Shown here piece by piece: positions 16,263-25,065 of a stretch of 64,000 bases of DNA; within the stretch, counting starts at the first letter, position 1; the number at the start of each line of letters is the position of its first letter. The DNA is from Paenibacillus glucanolyticus NBRC 15330 (GTDB taxonomy: Bacteria > Bacillota > Bacilli > Paenibacillales > Paenibacillaceae): positions 52,687 through 116,686 of the forward strand of contig NZ_BIMC01000022.1 of NCBI RefSeq assembly GCF_004000885.1. Direction: 5' to 3'. Below the pieces are notes generated by a model. The model was given only the letters and a program-made list of their open reading frames with translations. It was not told the origin of the DNA and did no database searches. The translations under genes and the position numbers were made by a program.

Positions 16263-16516
16263 ATCCGCATCGTTTCCTTCCTCATCTAAATTCGCATATA
16301 CTCTCTTCAGATCATGTCAGCGTTTACAAATATTCTTGCAGTTGACTGAAATTATAGGCCACGATTCCATGCAGCGTCGATGTACATTTCATTCATTACT
16401 TGTACATTTCTATTTCTTTTTTCAACAATCGTCCGATTAAAGCAATGATTTCACTACTCTTGGGGAGCCTGGCTATGCTAGGCTATAGGTATAAAATCAC
16501 TGTGAGGTGCTGACCA

Positions 16517-17320
16517 TTGATCAAGTTGATGAGTGTGAATTTTGATGACTGCATTCCGAACTGGCGGACACAGCTTGAGACGATTGAATATAACGTCCTT
16601 GTAGTTGTGAGAGAAGGCAAAGTAAGGTACGAACTGAATGGGGAAGAGATGATTGCAGAGAAAGACGACGTACTCTTTATCCCGCAATCGACAAGACGCA
16701 GCGGAACGAACTGGAACGGCATACCTCATCAGAAACATACCATCCTCTTTATAATGGATCGTCATGAACCTACGGGCATCCCATTCCTGGATGAAGGGAA
16801 ATGCCTAAAATTCAACCTGTCCCATATTCAATATGCGTATCATCGCTGCGAGCGTTTGTACGAAGAAATGCGGGGAGATAAAAGCTACCGTACCATGATC
16901 TGCCTGGGCATTATGCAGGAGCTGATCGGCATGCTGGCCCGTGAACTCGAGAAGACCGAGCTGGCACCAAGCAAACGCAAATACGCGGATACCATCAAAT
17001 CTTATCTGCTGGAGCATTACCGCGACCCTATCGAAATCGAGTCGTTGGCAAAGTTAATCCATCGCTCTCCCAACTATGCTACTGCCCTCTTCAAGGAGGT
17101 GCACGGTCATTCTCCCATTCGGTATATGCATCAGCTGCGCGTGCTGGAGGCCTGCAGCCTCCTGCTTCATTCGGACATGACAATCGCTCACATCGCGCAG
17201 TATCTGGGTTATTATGATACGTCCTACTTTTACCGCATTTTCAAAAAATACACCGGCCTTTCGCCCTCCGACTATGTACTGCAAGGTGAACGGCCCGATA
17301 TTTCCAAGCTATTCACCTGA
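16517..17320 (+). CDS. AraC family regulator divergent from the sulfatase operon
   Basis: A 267-residue regulator. The start is a TTG at 16517 with GAGGTG seven bases upstream; an ATG four codons later is an alternative. The N-terminal cupin arm (YNVLVVVREGKVRYELNGEEM) and the C-terminal double HTH (IESLAKLIHRSPNYATALFKE and IAQYLGYYDTSYFYRIFKK, ending TGLSPSDYV) are complete. Its divergent position strongly suggests it controls the sulfatase-FGE operon in response to the substrate or product sugar. Confidence 0.87.
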   Translation: MIKLMSVNFDDCIPNWRTQLETIEYNVLVVVREGKVRYELNGEEMIAEKDDVLFIPQSTRRSGTNWNGIPHQKHTILFIMDRHEPTGIPFLDEGKCLKFNLSHIQYAYHRCERLYEEMRGDKSYRTMICLGIMQELIGMLARELEKTELAPSKRKYADTIKSYLLEHYRDPIEIESLAKLIHRSPNYATALFKEVHGHSPIRYMHQLRVLEACSLLLHSDMTIAHIAQYLGYYDTSYFYRIFKKYTGLSPSDYVLQGERPDISKLFT

Positions 17321-17343
17321 TTCTAGAAATCCCTGGCTTTCAT

Positions 17344-17946
17344 TCACTTAAACGGCTTCTGTCCTGCGAACTGAATGACATGGGACAGACCTTGATGTCC
17401 CTGCCCTTCCTGGCGAACGACCTCTCCCATAAAAAAATGCACGATCCGCCAATCTGCAAAGGGATCGAGAATATCCGCTGGCGTGTATAAAAACTGTTGA
17501 TCTTGCGGTCCCCCGCTTCGATAAGGAATTTGATGAACAGAATAAACCTCGGTAAGGAAGTAGCCTCCCGGCTTCACTGCTTCCTTCACACAGGCCAGAG
17601 TCTTCGTTCTCAGTTCCTTCGGAAAATGCCCGAACACACAAATGATTTCATCCCACAGATCCTTCGTCCATTGTGCTTCCTGCAGATCCACAAGCTCAGT
17701 GTGAATGCTCACGCCGTTTGCCGCGGCCAACCGTTTGGCTTTATCCAGGCCCGATTCCGCGAAATCCCATACGGTTACCTTCATGCCTTCACGAGCCAAA
17801 TAAACCGCATTTCGCCCTTCTCCCTCGGCAATAGCGAGTGCATCACCTGAGAGTGCTAGTTTCTTATGCATGTCGGCAATGAATACATTCGCTTCTGTTC
17901 CAAATACGTAATCTTCCCCCTGAAACCGTTCATTCCATGGATTCAT
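17344..17946 (-). CDS. Class I SAM-dependent methyltransferase (TehB-like)
   Basis: A 200-residue enzyme after GAGGTGTGAAACG. It begins NPWNERFQGEDYVFGTEANVF, typical of the TehB/thiopurine-type branch, and has a SAM-binding motif I variant ALAIAEGEGRNAVYLA near residue 37, an acidic VTVWDFAESGLDKA motif and GGYFLTEVYS as motif III. Related proteins methylate small, often toxic thiol, selenium or tellurium compounds, but the substrate here is not known. It converges on the AraC gene and stands apart from sqhC upstream. Confidence 0.82.
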   Translation of the reverse strand: MNPWNERFQGEDYVFGTEANVFIADMHKKLALSGDALAIAEGEGRNAVYLAREGMKVTVWDFAESGLDKAKRLAAANGVSIHTELVDLQEAQWTKDLWDEIICVFGHFPKELRTKTLACVKEAVKPGGYFLTEVYSVHQIPYRSGGPQDQQFLYTPADILDPFADWRIVHFFMGEVVRQEGQGHQGLSHVIQFAGQKPFK

Positions 17947-18030
17947 CGTTTCACACCTCTTTTTTATCGTTCACTTTATCCTCGAGCCTGAATCTGTACC
18001 AGCCCTGTACCAATCGAGTCTAATACCATA

Positions 18031-19956
18031 TTACCATGGCTGAGGCAGGGTTGCAGCGAGCCCCCTCATGACCCCGTATTTCTTCTTGTAATGGCTTAAA
18101 GTCAAGAGGGGCCATATGTACCGATAGCTGTGATAGTGAGTATAGAAGCTGCCTGGAAGCCCGGCACCCATCGGATAGGAGGCCGTCCAGTCGTCTTCAT
18201 GAAGCAATTCGAAGAGCCTGTTTATCCCTCTGTTAACGGCAGTGGACGGCTCTGCCTGAACCGCTATAAGTGCATCGAGTGCCCACGCGGTTTGGGATGC
18301 CGTGCTTTGGCCTAGAGGCATGTATTGCATCACACGATCGCTGGTGCAGGATTCACCCCAGCCCCCGTCCGGATTCTGTATCTCAAGGAGCCATGCGGCT
18401 CCTCTTTGAATCGCCGAATGGTCCGCTGGCAGACCGGCAGCCTCTAAACCTGTCAATGCTGCCCAGGTGCCGTAAATGTAACAGATCCCCCATCTTCCAT
18501 ACCATGATCCGTTTTTTTCCTGATGAGTGATAAGCCATTCGGTTCCTCGTTTGATAAAATCATGCTTCATGCCGAATCCGCAAAAGTTTCCGAGATATTC
18601 AAGCGTGCGTCCGGTAAGGTCGGCCCCGGAGGGGTCAATGGCGGCGGATTTCGCACCGTCTATCGCCAGCCACGTCAGCATTTCCTTATCGGTGTTTTTT
18701 TCGAAGGCGGGCCATCCGCCATCTTTATTTTGCATCGATAACACCCAGTTCAGTCCCCGATTGGTTGAATGCTGATAAATGGGCGTGGTATGCGACAACG
18801 AGTGGATCGCTCTTAAAGCAGCAGTCGTGTCATCCACATCAGGATTCAAGGTATTGGTCTCGGAGAAGCCCCATCCGCCGGGAACCGTATCCCTGTTATG
18901 AATGCTCCAATCCGCCGTTTTATCCTGTTGTCTGGATAAGAGATAGGCTGCTGCCCGCTGTGTCGTCTGTTGATCACCATCGACGCCGGACTCCTGCAGC
19001 GCATAGGAAATCAAAGCCGTGTCCCAAATCGTCGAGGACGAATTCTGAATCGTGACCTTGCCGTCCACGCGGCACTGCAGCGCGGTCAGCCCTTGAACCG
19101 CATTCATGATGATGGGATGCCGTTTATCATAGCCCAGCGCAAGCAGGGCAAATACCATAAGAATGGTGCTGCTCGCATAACTATAGAGGGTGCCGTCCGA
19201 TTCGATCCGATCCAGCATGAACTTCTCCGCCTTGGTTGAGGCGGCTTCATGGATGAAACGAGGAGTTCCGAGAAGTCTGCTGAGGCCCATACGTATGCTT
19301 TCCCCAATCTCCCGATTTTCCTGGGGTAACGAATCATCGTCATCATCGCGGGAATCGTTCAGATCGGACAAATCGGGAGCCGTCTCCGTAGATATGGAGA
19401 AATTCCGATCCGCCATAATGAGCATGGGAATGAGATGAATGCGGGAGTACCCTGAGAATTCATATAGATTGATGGGCAGATAGGCAGGAAACAGAATGAT
19501 CTCCAGCGGTATGAGCGATATGGACGCCGGCCACTTTCGCTGGCCCGTTGCAGCCAGGATCGCTTTTGTCAAAACGCTCTTGGATTTACCCAGCCCGCCT
19601 TGCGATTGAATGTATCGTCTGGTATGTTCCATGTGTTCGTCAGACCATTTGCTGAATCCGGAGTAGAGCAGCCCATAATAGGCATCAATAGTAGCCGATA
19701 AGCTGCCTCCTTCTTCGTCGTGATACCAGCGCCAACAGCCTTCCGGCTGCTGCTCTGCAAGGATACGATCATGCAATTCTCTGATAAGCTCTTCATTCTG
19801 AATCTCCAATATTCGAAAGAGGATTATGACATAGGCATCCAGCGTAATCCCGTTCTCAAAGCAAAAATGCCAGGACCCGTCTTGATGCTGCCGCTGTATG
19901 AAAAAATCAATCAGCTTGTTTATTTCCTCTTCTACCGCGCTCTGTACATCATTCAT
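18031..19956 (-). CDS. sqhC: Squalene-hopene/sporulenol cyclase family triterpene cyclase
   Basis: The ATG at 19956 follows GGAGGTACGAGAAC and gives 641 residues, the family length; a longer reading to 19992 is unsupported. The catalytic acid motif DVDD is at residues 373-376, the same place as in Alicyclobacillus cyclase (374-377). Several QW motifs are visible (QHQDGSW, QNKDGGWPAFE, QEKNGSWYGRWG, QNPDGGWGES). The enzyme cyclises squalene to hopene or, in Bacillus, tetraprenyl-curcumene to sporulenol, a spore membrane lipid. No prenyl synthase gene lies near. An acidic insert (DDDDD near residue 206) is unusual but lies in a loop region. Confidence 0.9.
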   Translation of the reverse strand: MNDVQSAVEEEINKLIDFFIQRQHQDGSWHFCFENGITLDAYVIILFRILEIQNEELIRELHDRILAEQQPEGCWRWYHDEEGGSLSATIDAYYGLLYSGFSKWSDEHMEHTRRYIQSQGGLGKSKSVLTKAILAATGQRKWPASISLIPLEIILFPAYLPINLYEFSGYSRIHLIPMLIMADRNFSISTETAPDLSDLNDSRDDDDDSLPQENREIGESIRMGLSRLLGTPRFIHEAASTKAEKFMLDRIESDGTLYSYASSTILMVFALLALGYDKRHPIIMNAVQGLTALQCRVDGKVTIQNSSSTIWDTALISYALQESGVDGDQQTTQRAAAYLLSRQQDKTADWSIHNRDTVPGGWGFSETNTLNPDVDDTTAALRAIHSLSHTTPIYQHSTNRGLNWVLSMQNKDGGWPAFEKNTDKEMLTWLAIDGAKSAAIDPSGADLTGRTLEYLGNFCGFGMKHDFIKRGTEWLITHQEKNGSWYGRWGICYIYGTWAALTGLEAAGLPADHSAIQRGAAWLLEIQNPDGGWGESCTSDRVMQYMPLGQSTASQTAWALDALIAVQAEPSTAVNRGINRLFELLHEDDWTASYPMGAGLPGSFYTHYHSYRYIWPLLTLSHYKKKYGVMRGLAATLPQPW

Positions 19957-20080
19957 GTTCTCGTACCTCCATCGTAGCCTCATGATGAACATTATATGAG
20001 TGCAGGAATAAGGAAATGATGTGCCGCTTAAGGAACGTCAGAAACGATCATGAATCTCCATAGAGACCAGGGTCTGCTTA

Positions 20081-20866
20081 TCATAAAATGTCCAGCCAAA
20101 TTTTGATGGCCGTCGCCAGGATTAACACGGCTAGAATGATCTGCAGTACCTTGGTATTCATTTTCTTGCCTGCCGATGCCCCCAAAGGGGAAGCAATCAG
20201 GCTGGCAATCACCATGATGAGTGCAGGAACATAATCCACCTGTCCTGTTGTCAACTTGCCTATTGCCGAGCCGATCGAAGAGATGAATGTGATTGCGAGA
20301 GAAGTGGCGATGGTCATCCGGGTTGGAATTTTCAGCACAACCAGCATAATGGGTACGAGAAGGAAAGCTCCGGCTGCTCCGACGATCCCGGCTCCAATTC
20401 CGACGATAAGCGCGAGCACAGCGGCGAGCCACTTGTTGAACGTAACCTGATCAAGCGGTATATCGTCCACTCCTTTGTTCGGAATGAACATCATCACGGC
20501 GGCAATGAGTGCCAGGATTCCATAGATGAGATTGATGCCGTCTTCACTCATTATGTTGGAGCCGAAACCGCCGAGGAAGCTGCCCAGCAATATGGCTGAG
20601 CCCATATAGATAATGAGCGTTTTGTTTAAATAACCGCCTTTGCGGTATGCCCACACCCCGCCGATGGTTGCAAAAAACACCTGTACAGCACTGATTCCGG
20701 ACACTTCATGCGCCGTAAATGCCGCTAGCCCGAACAACGGCGGAATGTACAGCAGCATCGGATATTTGATAATCGAGCCGCCGATACCGACCATGCCTGA
20801 AATAAACGAGCCAATGAATCCAATGGAAAATATGGTGGTGATGAAGATTGCGCTCAGTTCCATCAT
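20081..20866 (-). CDS. TauE/SafE family sulfite/organosulfur exporter
   Basis: A 261-residue protein with about eight hydrophobic helices, carrying two copies of the family repeat (GSFISGMVGIGGSIIKYPMLL near residue 20 and VGIGAGIVGAAGAFLLVPIML near 155). It starts after AAGGGGG. TauE proteins export sulfite, sulfoacetate or thiosulfate-like anions; next to persulfide-oxidising enzymes the likely cargo is sulfite or thiosulfate, as for TauE in the staphylococcal cst operon. It is the last gene of the leftward run TusA-rhodanese, MBL-rhodanese, TauE, but a hairpin precedes it and may lower its expression. Confidence 0.88.
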   Translation of the reverse strand: MMELSAIFITTIFSIGFIGSFISGMVGIGGSIIKYPMLLYIPPLFGLAAFTAHEVSGISAVQVFFATIGGVWAYRKGGYLNKTLIIYMGSAILLGSFLGGFGSNIMSEDGINLIYGILALIAAVMMFIPNKGVDDIPLDQVTFNKWLAAVLALIVGIGAGIVGAAGAFLLVPIMLVVLKIPTRMTIATSLAITFISSIGSAIGKLTTGQVDYVPALIMVIASLIASPLGASAGKKMNTKVLQIILAVLILATAIKIWLDIL

Positions 20867-20887
20867 GATGCCCCCTTATATCTTAGG

Positions 20888-20916
20888 AAAAGGGAACCTG
20901 TGCCGGTTCCCTTTCC
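20888..20916 (-). terminator. Hairpin between the MBL-rhodanese and TauE genes
   Basis: GGGAACC and GGTTCCC arms, extended by AAA/TTT, form a hairpin followed on the minus strand by TTTTCC. It sits within a presumed operon and may act as an attenuating terminator. Confidence 0.55.
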
Positions 20917-21023
20917 CCATCAATCTGTGTTCATTCATCAAGTTTACTTGATCGAGTCATAAAGTGATCATCCCTCATCACTCTGAATATGGAGTCGTTC
21001 AAACGAATGACGATCCATCCAGA

Positions 21024-22151
21024 TCAGCGTACCGCACAGCGGTTAGGCCCGATCTCCATCTCACGCTGCTTGTCGGTGTCCGGCAGCATTTTCCCCATGT
21101 TCGTTTGACGAATTTCTTGATAGCTGTTCGGCTGCGGAGGCAAATTCTTCGTTACCAGTGTTCGAAATTCTGCTTCATCGGACATATTCAGGCCGTGGTT
21201 ATCCCGGTACAAATCGCCCAGTTTCTTCGCAACCGTCCCGTCCTCGTTCAGCTCGTCCATGATCATAAAGTGGGCTGGCAGCACGGTCAGATCATCCGAT
21301 AATTCGGCGTAACGGGCATAAAGGGTTTCTCGCAAATCGCCAACCCAGTCCTCTGCCAAGCCGGCCAAGTCCGGGCGACCAATGGAATCGATAAACAGAA
21401 TATCGCCTGTCAGCAGGTACTGATCATCGATGACAAACGAAGTGGAACCGATGGTGTGACCCGGAGAATAGAGCGCTTCGATGCTGATGGTGGTGCTGCC
21501 GATTCTTACCTTTTCTCCATCCTGCAGCGGTTTGTACTCAAACACGACCTCAGCAGCGTCTTTCGGAGGAAGCCAGTATGCTGCACCCGTTTGCTCTGCC
21601 ATCATTCGTCCCCCGGAAATATGGTCGGCATGCAGATGAGTATCCAGCACATGCCTGATTTCAGCATTGATGCTTCGAGCGAATTCAAGATAAACCTCGG
21701 TCATACGGGTCGGATCAAACAAAGCAGCCTCACCGTTCGATACCACCATATAAGACAAACATCCTTTTCCTATCCGAACAAACTGATAGAGCTCACCGCC
21801 GTCTGCGAGGTTTCCGACCTTCAGCGGAACCAGATGTTCACTCCACGCTTTCATGCCGCCCTTCAGGTAAGCCACATTCCGGCCATGCTCGGCCAGCATC
21901 TCAGCCACCATTACCGAGGAGCCTTCCTTGGCGCATACCACGAGCACCTCTTGATCTGACGGAATCTGATCCAGAATATCCTCTACCCCGTCGATCAGAT
22001 CAAAGTAGGGTATATTCAGATGCTTCAATTGTTCACCTTCAATCTTCCACTCTTCAAAATCCGAAGGATTGCGAACATCCAGAATAAACTGACTTTCTTT
22101 ATGAATTGCCTTCATGGCAAGTTCTTGTGCTTGCATTTCTCGTACTGTCAT
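21024..22151 (-). CDS. Rhodanese-MBL fusion, persulfide dioxygenase type
   Basis: A 375-residue fusion after GGGAGGAATTTCAAC. Residues 1-110 are a rhodanese domain with ILDVRNPSDFE and active Cys73 in VVCAKEGSS. Residues about 115-355 are a metallo-beta-lactamase domain with T-H-L-H-A-D-H at 171-177, PGHT near 230 and LLTGDILFID near 247, the pattern of ETHE1-like persulfide dioxygenases. The partners resemble CstB of Staphylococcus, which oxidises low-molecular-weight persulfides to thiosulfate, but CstB carries its rhodanese at the C terminus whereas here it is at the N terminus. It lies in the leftward CstR-controlled run with TusA-rhodanese and TauE. Confidence 0.88.
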   Translation of the reverse strand: MTVREMQAQELAMKAIHKESQFILDVRNPSDFEEWKIEGEQLKHLNIPYFDLIDGVEDILDQIPSDQEVLVVCAKEGSSVMVAEMLAEHGRNVAYLKGGMKAWSEHLVPLKVGNLADGGELYQFVRIGKGCLSYMVVSNGEAALFDPTRMTEVYLEFARSINAEIRHVLDTHLHADHISGGRMMAEQTGAAYWLPPKDAAEVVFEYKPLQDGEKVRIGSTTISIEALYSPGHTIGSTSFVIDDQYLLTGDILFIDSIGRPDLAGLAEDWVGDLRETLYARYAELSDDLTVLPAHFMIMDELNEDGTVAKKLGDLYRDNHGLNMSDEAEFRTLVTKNLPPQPNSYQEIRQTNMGKMLPDTDKQREMEIGPNRCAVR

Positions 22152-22263
22152 GTTGAAATTCCTCCCGTAGATTTATAATGCCTCGCGCCATCAACCTGCA
22201 TATCCTACGCCCTATCAAACCGTCAGTCTTGCATAGGCACCCAGCACCCTGTGATCCATCAGC

Positions 22264-22839
22264 TTATTCGTCCAAGCCCTTCGTTGCTCCGCTCCAGCCG
22301 CTCATTCCCGGCACTACGTTTAGTACACTTGTAAATCCGCTTGCGGCAAGCTTTTGCGCCGCCATATCACTGCGGGTTCCCGTGCGGCAGATAACGTAAA
22401 TGAAGTCCTGCCGATTCAGTTCACTCAATCGCTGATCCAGCTCGCCAAGCGGAATGGACACTGCATTCGGAATATGCTTGAAGGCAAATTCCGCCGTTTC
22501 CCTCACATCGAGAATCACGACCGATGCGCCGGATTGCAGCTTCTCTTCCAATTGCGCATTAGTAGCCACATGCGGGTAGGATCGTTCCGCCGACTCCTCC
22601 CCTGAAGACTTGCGCAGGTAATGCTTCAGCACGTCACCCTCTTCAATCGTTCCAAGATAATGGTGTCCCGTGCTTTCCGCCCACGCTTTCAGGTCGGCCT
22701 TGGACCCTTTGTCAGTCGCCTCAACCTCCAGCACTTGGCCACCTTCAAGTTCCTTCATCACTTTTTTCGTACGAACGATGGGCATCGGGCAAGCCAGCCC
22801 CTTCGCGTCAAGCTTTACATTGGAATCAATTCCGGCCAT
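22264..22839 (-). CDS. TusA-rhodanese fusion sulfurtransferase (CstA-like)
   Basis: The ATG at 22839 is preferred because GGAGG lies upstream of it, although an ATG at 22857 is in frame. Of 191 residues, 1-76 are a TusA domain with LDAKGLACPMPIV (active Cys17) and about 90-190 a rhodanese domain with ILDVRETAEF and the CRTGTR active loop (Cys151). Two persulfide-carrying cysteines in one chain suggest sulfur relay between low-molecular-weight persulfides and the dioxygenase encoded next. Staphylococcal CstA is a comparable multidomain carrier. A CstR-type operator stands about 30 bases upstream of this start. Confidence 0.87.
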   Translation of the reverse strand: MAGIDSNVKLDAKGLACPMPIVRTKKVMKELEGGQVLEVEATDKGSKADLKAWAESTGHHYLGTIEEGDVLKHYLRKSSGEESAERSYPHVATNAQLEEKLQSGASVVILDVRETAEFAFKHIPNAVSIPLGELDQRLSELNRQDFIYVICRTGTRSDMAAQKLAASGFTSVLNVVPGMSGWSGATKGLDE

Positions 22840-22868
22840 ATCGTTTCGAGCCTCCATTCTATTTTTTT

Positions 22869-22884
22869 ATACCACCCAGGGTAT
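22869..22884 (-). promoter_or_regulatory. CstR-type operator of the TusA-rhodanese/MBL/TauE operon
   Basis: ATACCACCCAGGGTAT, the most divergent of five ATACC(C)..GGGTAT sites in this cluster, lies just upstream of the TusA-rhodanese gene. Confidence 0.75.
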
Positions 22885-22944
22885 ATTTCATTCCAAAAAA
22901 AAGGTGCGGCAAACACACCTGTTACGGTTATACCGAAAACCAGC

Positions 22945-23241
22945 CTACTCGGTCTTGCCTTCCCATGCGAGCATGCCGCCCGTCATATTGATGACTTGAT
23001 AGCCCTGACCCTCCAAGTATTCCGTCGCCCTGCCGCTGCGACCGCCGGATCGGCAAACCACAATGTACTCCTTCGACTGATCCAAATCCTGCTTACGAAA
23101 TTCAACCAAACCAAGTGGAATGTTGACTGCGCCTGGAATTTTTCCTTCTGCGACTTCTTCCGTCTCTCGCACATCGATAATATGCAGGATTGTTCCCTCT
23201 TCCAGCTTCTTCTCTACTTCTTTAGGAGAAATCTCTCTCAT
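22945..23241 (-). CDS. Single-domain rhodanese
   Basis: About 98 residues from the ATG at 23241 (a GTG at 23253 is also possible). It has IIDVRETEEVAEGKIPGAVNIPLG and an active loop CRSGGR with the catalytic cysteine, followed by YLEGQGYQVINMTGGMLAW, the complete minimal rhodanese pattern. Such proteins accept sulfane sulfur from persulfides. It is the last gene of the leftward unit DsrE, membrane rhodanese, rhodanese. Confidence 0.88.
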   Translation of the reverse strand: MREISPKEVEKKLEEGTILHIIDVRETEEVAEGKIPGAVNIPLGLVEFRKQDLDQSKEYIVVCRSGGRSGRATEYLEGQGYQVINMTGGMLAWEGKTE

Positions 23242-23272
23242 ACCTGTATACACTCCCTCTTCATATTAATAT

Positions 23273-23635
23273 TCAGGACCACGTACTCATACCGCCTTTG
23301 ACATTCGTTACCTTCTCAAAACCCGATTTCTTCAACAATGTCCCCGCCTTACTGCTTCTCATGCCGCTCTGACAGATCAATACCACTTCCTGATCCTTCA
23401 AAAGTGAGTCACTGCTTAACCGAAGTTGATCCAGCGGAATATTACGAAAGCCTCGAATATGATTTGCCTTGAATTCACGCGGTGAACGGACGTCGATGAA
23501 TTGTTTGTTCCGATCCGCCAGTTCATCCTTGAGCTGGGCTGCCGTAATCTGCCTGACTCCCTTCGCAGGAAGAATTCTCCATAGGATAAATAAAATAATA
23601 AGTGCAATGAACACGATATTTAACATATTCACCAT
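23273..23635 (-). CDS. Membrane-anchored rhodanese
   Basis: The ATG at 23635 follows AAGGGGG by seven bases; an upstream start at 23677 is not supported. The 120-residue protein starts with one hydrophobic helix (about residues 5-22) and continues as a rhodanese domain with FIDVRSPREFKANHIRG and the active loop CQSGMR (Cys88). The domain probably faces the cytoplasm, passing sulfane sulfur near the membrane. It is the middle gene of the DsrE-rhodanese-rhodanese unit. Confidence 0.88.
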   Translation of the reverse strand: MVNMLNIVFIALIILFILWRILPAKGVRQITAAQLKDELADRNKQFIDVRSPREFKANHIRGFRNIPLDQLRLSSDSLLKDQEVVLICQSGMRSSKAGTLLKKSGFEKVTNVKGGMSTWS

Positions 23636-23676
23636 GAATTCCCCCTTGATATTGAGGTACAATCGCCCATCGCTCA

Positions 23677-24162
23677 TTAAATGAACAAGTTTACGTTGCC
23701 ATCCTGGGCATCACCCAGATAACCGGCTACACCCGCATATTCAATATCCTCAAACAGCTCCTCTTTTTGCAAACCAAGAAGATCCATCGTCATCGTGCAT
23801 GCAACCAGCTTCACGTCTTGCTCCTTAGCCAGTTCAATCAACTGCGGCAGCGGAACAGCATTGTGCTTCTTGATAACGTCTTTAATCATTTTCGGACCCA
23901 TCCCCGCAAAATTCATTCTGGAGAGTCCCATGTTATCTGCCCCGCGCGGCATCATTTTTCCGAACATTTTCTCCATAAAACTCTTTTTCTTGGGCAGTAA
24001 AACCTCCTCATCCTTGCGAAGAGCGTTCAACCCCCAGAAGGTGTGAAATATCGTGACCTCATGATCGTAGGCGGCGGCACCATTCGCAATAATGTAAGCA
24101 GCCATCGCCTTGTCGTAATCACCGCTGAATAGAACAATCGTTGTCTTTTTGGCTTCTGTCAC
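23677..24162 (-). CDS. DsrE/DsrF/DrsH-like family protein
   Basis: A 161-residue protein of the DsrE2 type: IVLFSGDYDKAMAAYIIANGAAA at the start, HEVTIFHTFWGLNAL in the middle and the conserved cysteine motif LVACTMTMDLLG (Cys122) near the C terminus. Relatives carry sulfur as a protein persulfide and pass it between TusA and rhodaneses. It heads a leftward unit with two rhodanese genes, with a near-perfect CstR-type operator 52 bases upstream. Confidence 0.88.
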   Translation of the reverse strand: MTEAKKTTIVLFSGDYDKAMAAYIIANGAAAYDHEVTIFHTFWGLNALRKDEEVLLPKKKSFMEKMFGKMMPRGADNMGLSRMNFAGMGPKMIKDVIKKHNAVPLPQLIELAKEQDVKLVACTMTMDLLGLQKEELFEDIEYAGVAGYLGDAQDGNVNLFI

Positions 24163-24213
24163 CTCGTGATCTCCCCTTGTAATTCATAATGTTAGATTCC
24201 ACTGCATTTCCTC

Positions 24214-24229
24214 ATACCCCTATGGGTAT
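24214..24229 (-). promoter_or_regulatory. CstR-type operator of the DsrE unit
   Basis: ATACCCCTATGGGTAT is the exact reverse complement of the site in front of the tusA gene 300 bases away. Confidence 0.85.
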
Positions 24230-24247
24230 AATAAAACTCAAAAAAAA

Positions 24248-24478
24248 TTATCCCTTCTTAATCCAAAATTTCAACACATCGCCGTCCTCTTGAAGTTCCA
24301 ACAATTCGTTGCCAGTCGACTTGGCCCATGCCGTCAAATCGCTCTTTGCGCCTGGATCCGTTGTATGAATCTCCAGCACCTGGCCTGCTTCCATTCCCTT
24401 CATCTCCTGCTTCGTTTTCACGATCGGCATGGGACATGCCAAACCTGTGGCATCCAATACTTTATCCACGTTCATCAT
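24248..24478 (-). CDS. tusA: TusA family sulfurtransferase
   Basis: A 76-residue single-domain protein after AAGGAGG. LDATGLACPMPIVKTKQEM carries the invariant C-P-x-P motif (Cys15), and the rest follows the TusA fold (GQVLEIHTTDPGAKSDLTAWA). It resembles the N-terminal half of the TusA-rhodanese fusion in the same cluster. It probably acts as a soluble persulfide carrier. It has its own promoter and CstR-type operator, apart from the DsrE unit that follows. Confidence 0.9.
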   Translation of the reverse strand: MMNVDKVLDATGLACPMPIVKTKQEMKGMEAGQVLEIHTTDPGAKSDLTAWAKSTGNELLELQEDGDVLKFWIKKG

Positions 24479-24515
24479 GATTCCTCCTTACACGTAATGA
24501 AAAAGATCTATTTAA

Positions 24516-24558
24516 ATACCCATAGGGGTATACTATCCAGTTATGGACGGTGTGTCAA
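24516..24558 (-). promoter_or_regulatory. tusA promoter with overlapping CstR-type operator
   Basis: On the minus strand TTGACA (24553-24558) and TAGTAT (24530-24535) are 17 bases apart. The operator ATACCCATAGGGGTAT (24516-24531, plus strand) overlaps the end of the -10 box, a classic repressing position. Confidence 0.87.
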
Positions 24559-24605
24559 CCCTGCGATCGGGTCCAACCTACTGCTCCAACAAAAAACAAC
24601 GGCGG

Positions 24606-24866
24606 TTATCTGCTTCGTACGAGCAGGTTCACCGCTTCAACCACAAGCTTTTCTGTATCTTGTCCGCTTTCTTCGGCTTTCTGTACACATTCCACAAGGT
24701 TTGAGCTGACTACGACGCCAATCGTACGATCAATCGCCGTCCGCGCTGCCGATAGCTGGGTAATCACATCCTTGCAGTCCTTGTCCTCCTCCATCATCTT
24801 CAGAATGCCCCGCAGCTGACCCTCAATGCGCTTCACCCGATTTTTCATCTGATCATTGTAATTCAT
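24606..24866 (-). CDS. cstR: CstR-type persulfide-sensing repressor (CsoR family)
   Basis: An 86-residue all-helical CsoR/RcnR-family protein. The two reactive cysteines are at positions 31 (EDKDCKDVITQL) and 60 (NLVECVQK), exactly the pair used by staphylococcal CstR to sense per- and polysulfides by forming sulfur bridges. Basic DNA-contact residues lie in the first helix (KNRVKRIEGQLRG). Its gene lies between the sulfur genes it should control and the divergent CoA-disulfide reductase gene; five matching operators surround it, one inside its own promoter, so it should be autoregulated. Confidence 0.92.
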   Translation of the reverse strand: MNYNDQMKNRVKRIEGQLRGILKMMEEDKDCKDVITQLSAARTAIDRTIGVVVSSNLVECVQKAEESGQDTEKLVVEAVNLLVRSR

Positions 24867-24932
24867 CTCAAATCCTCCTGTCTGTATACGAATTCAATTA
24901 CCCTATAATTCTTATTGATTTACATGACATTA

Positions 24933-24961
24933 AATATATACCCCTGAGGGTATGATGTCAA
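24933..24961 (-). promoter_or_regulatory. cstR promoter with operator in the spacer
   Basis: Minus-strand TTGACA (24956-24961) and TATATT (24933-24938) are separated by 17 bases, and the operator ATACCCCTGAGGGTAT (24938-24953) fills the spacer almost exactly, so repressor and polymerase cannot bind together. Confidence 0.88.
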
Positions 24962-25065
24962 GAGTAGGGATATTTCCATCTTCATGATGAAGTTTCATTT
25001 GGAATCCATTGAACTTATCCCCTTTTTGATTTTTGTCACACACTTCATGTCTGCTCTATGCTATG

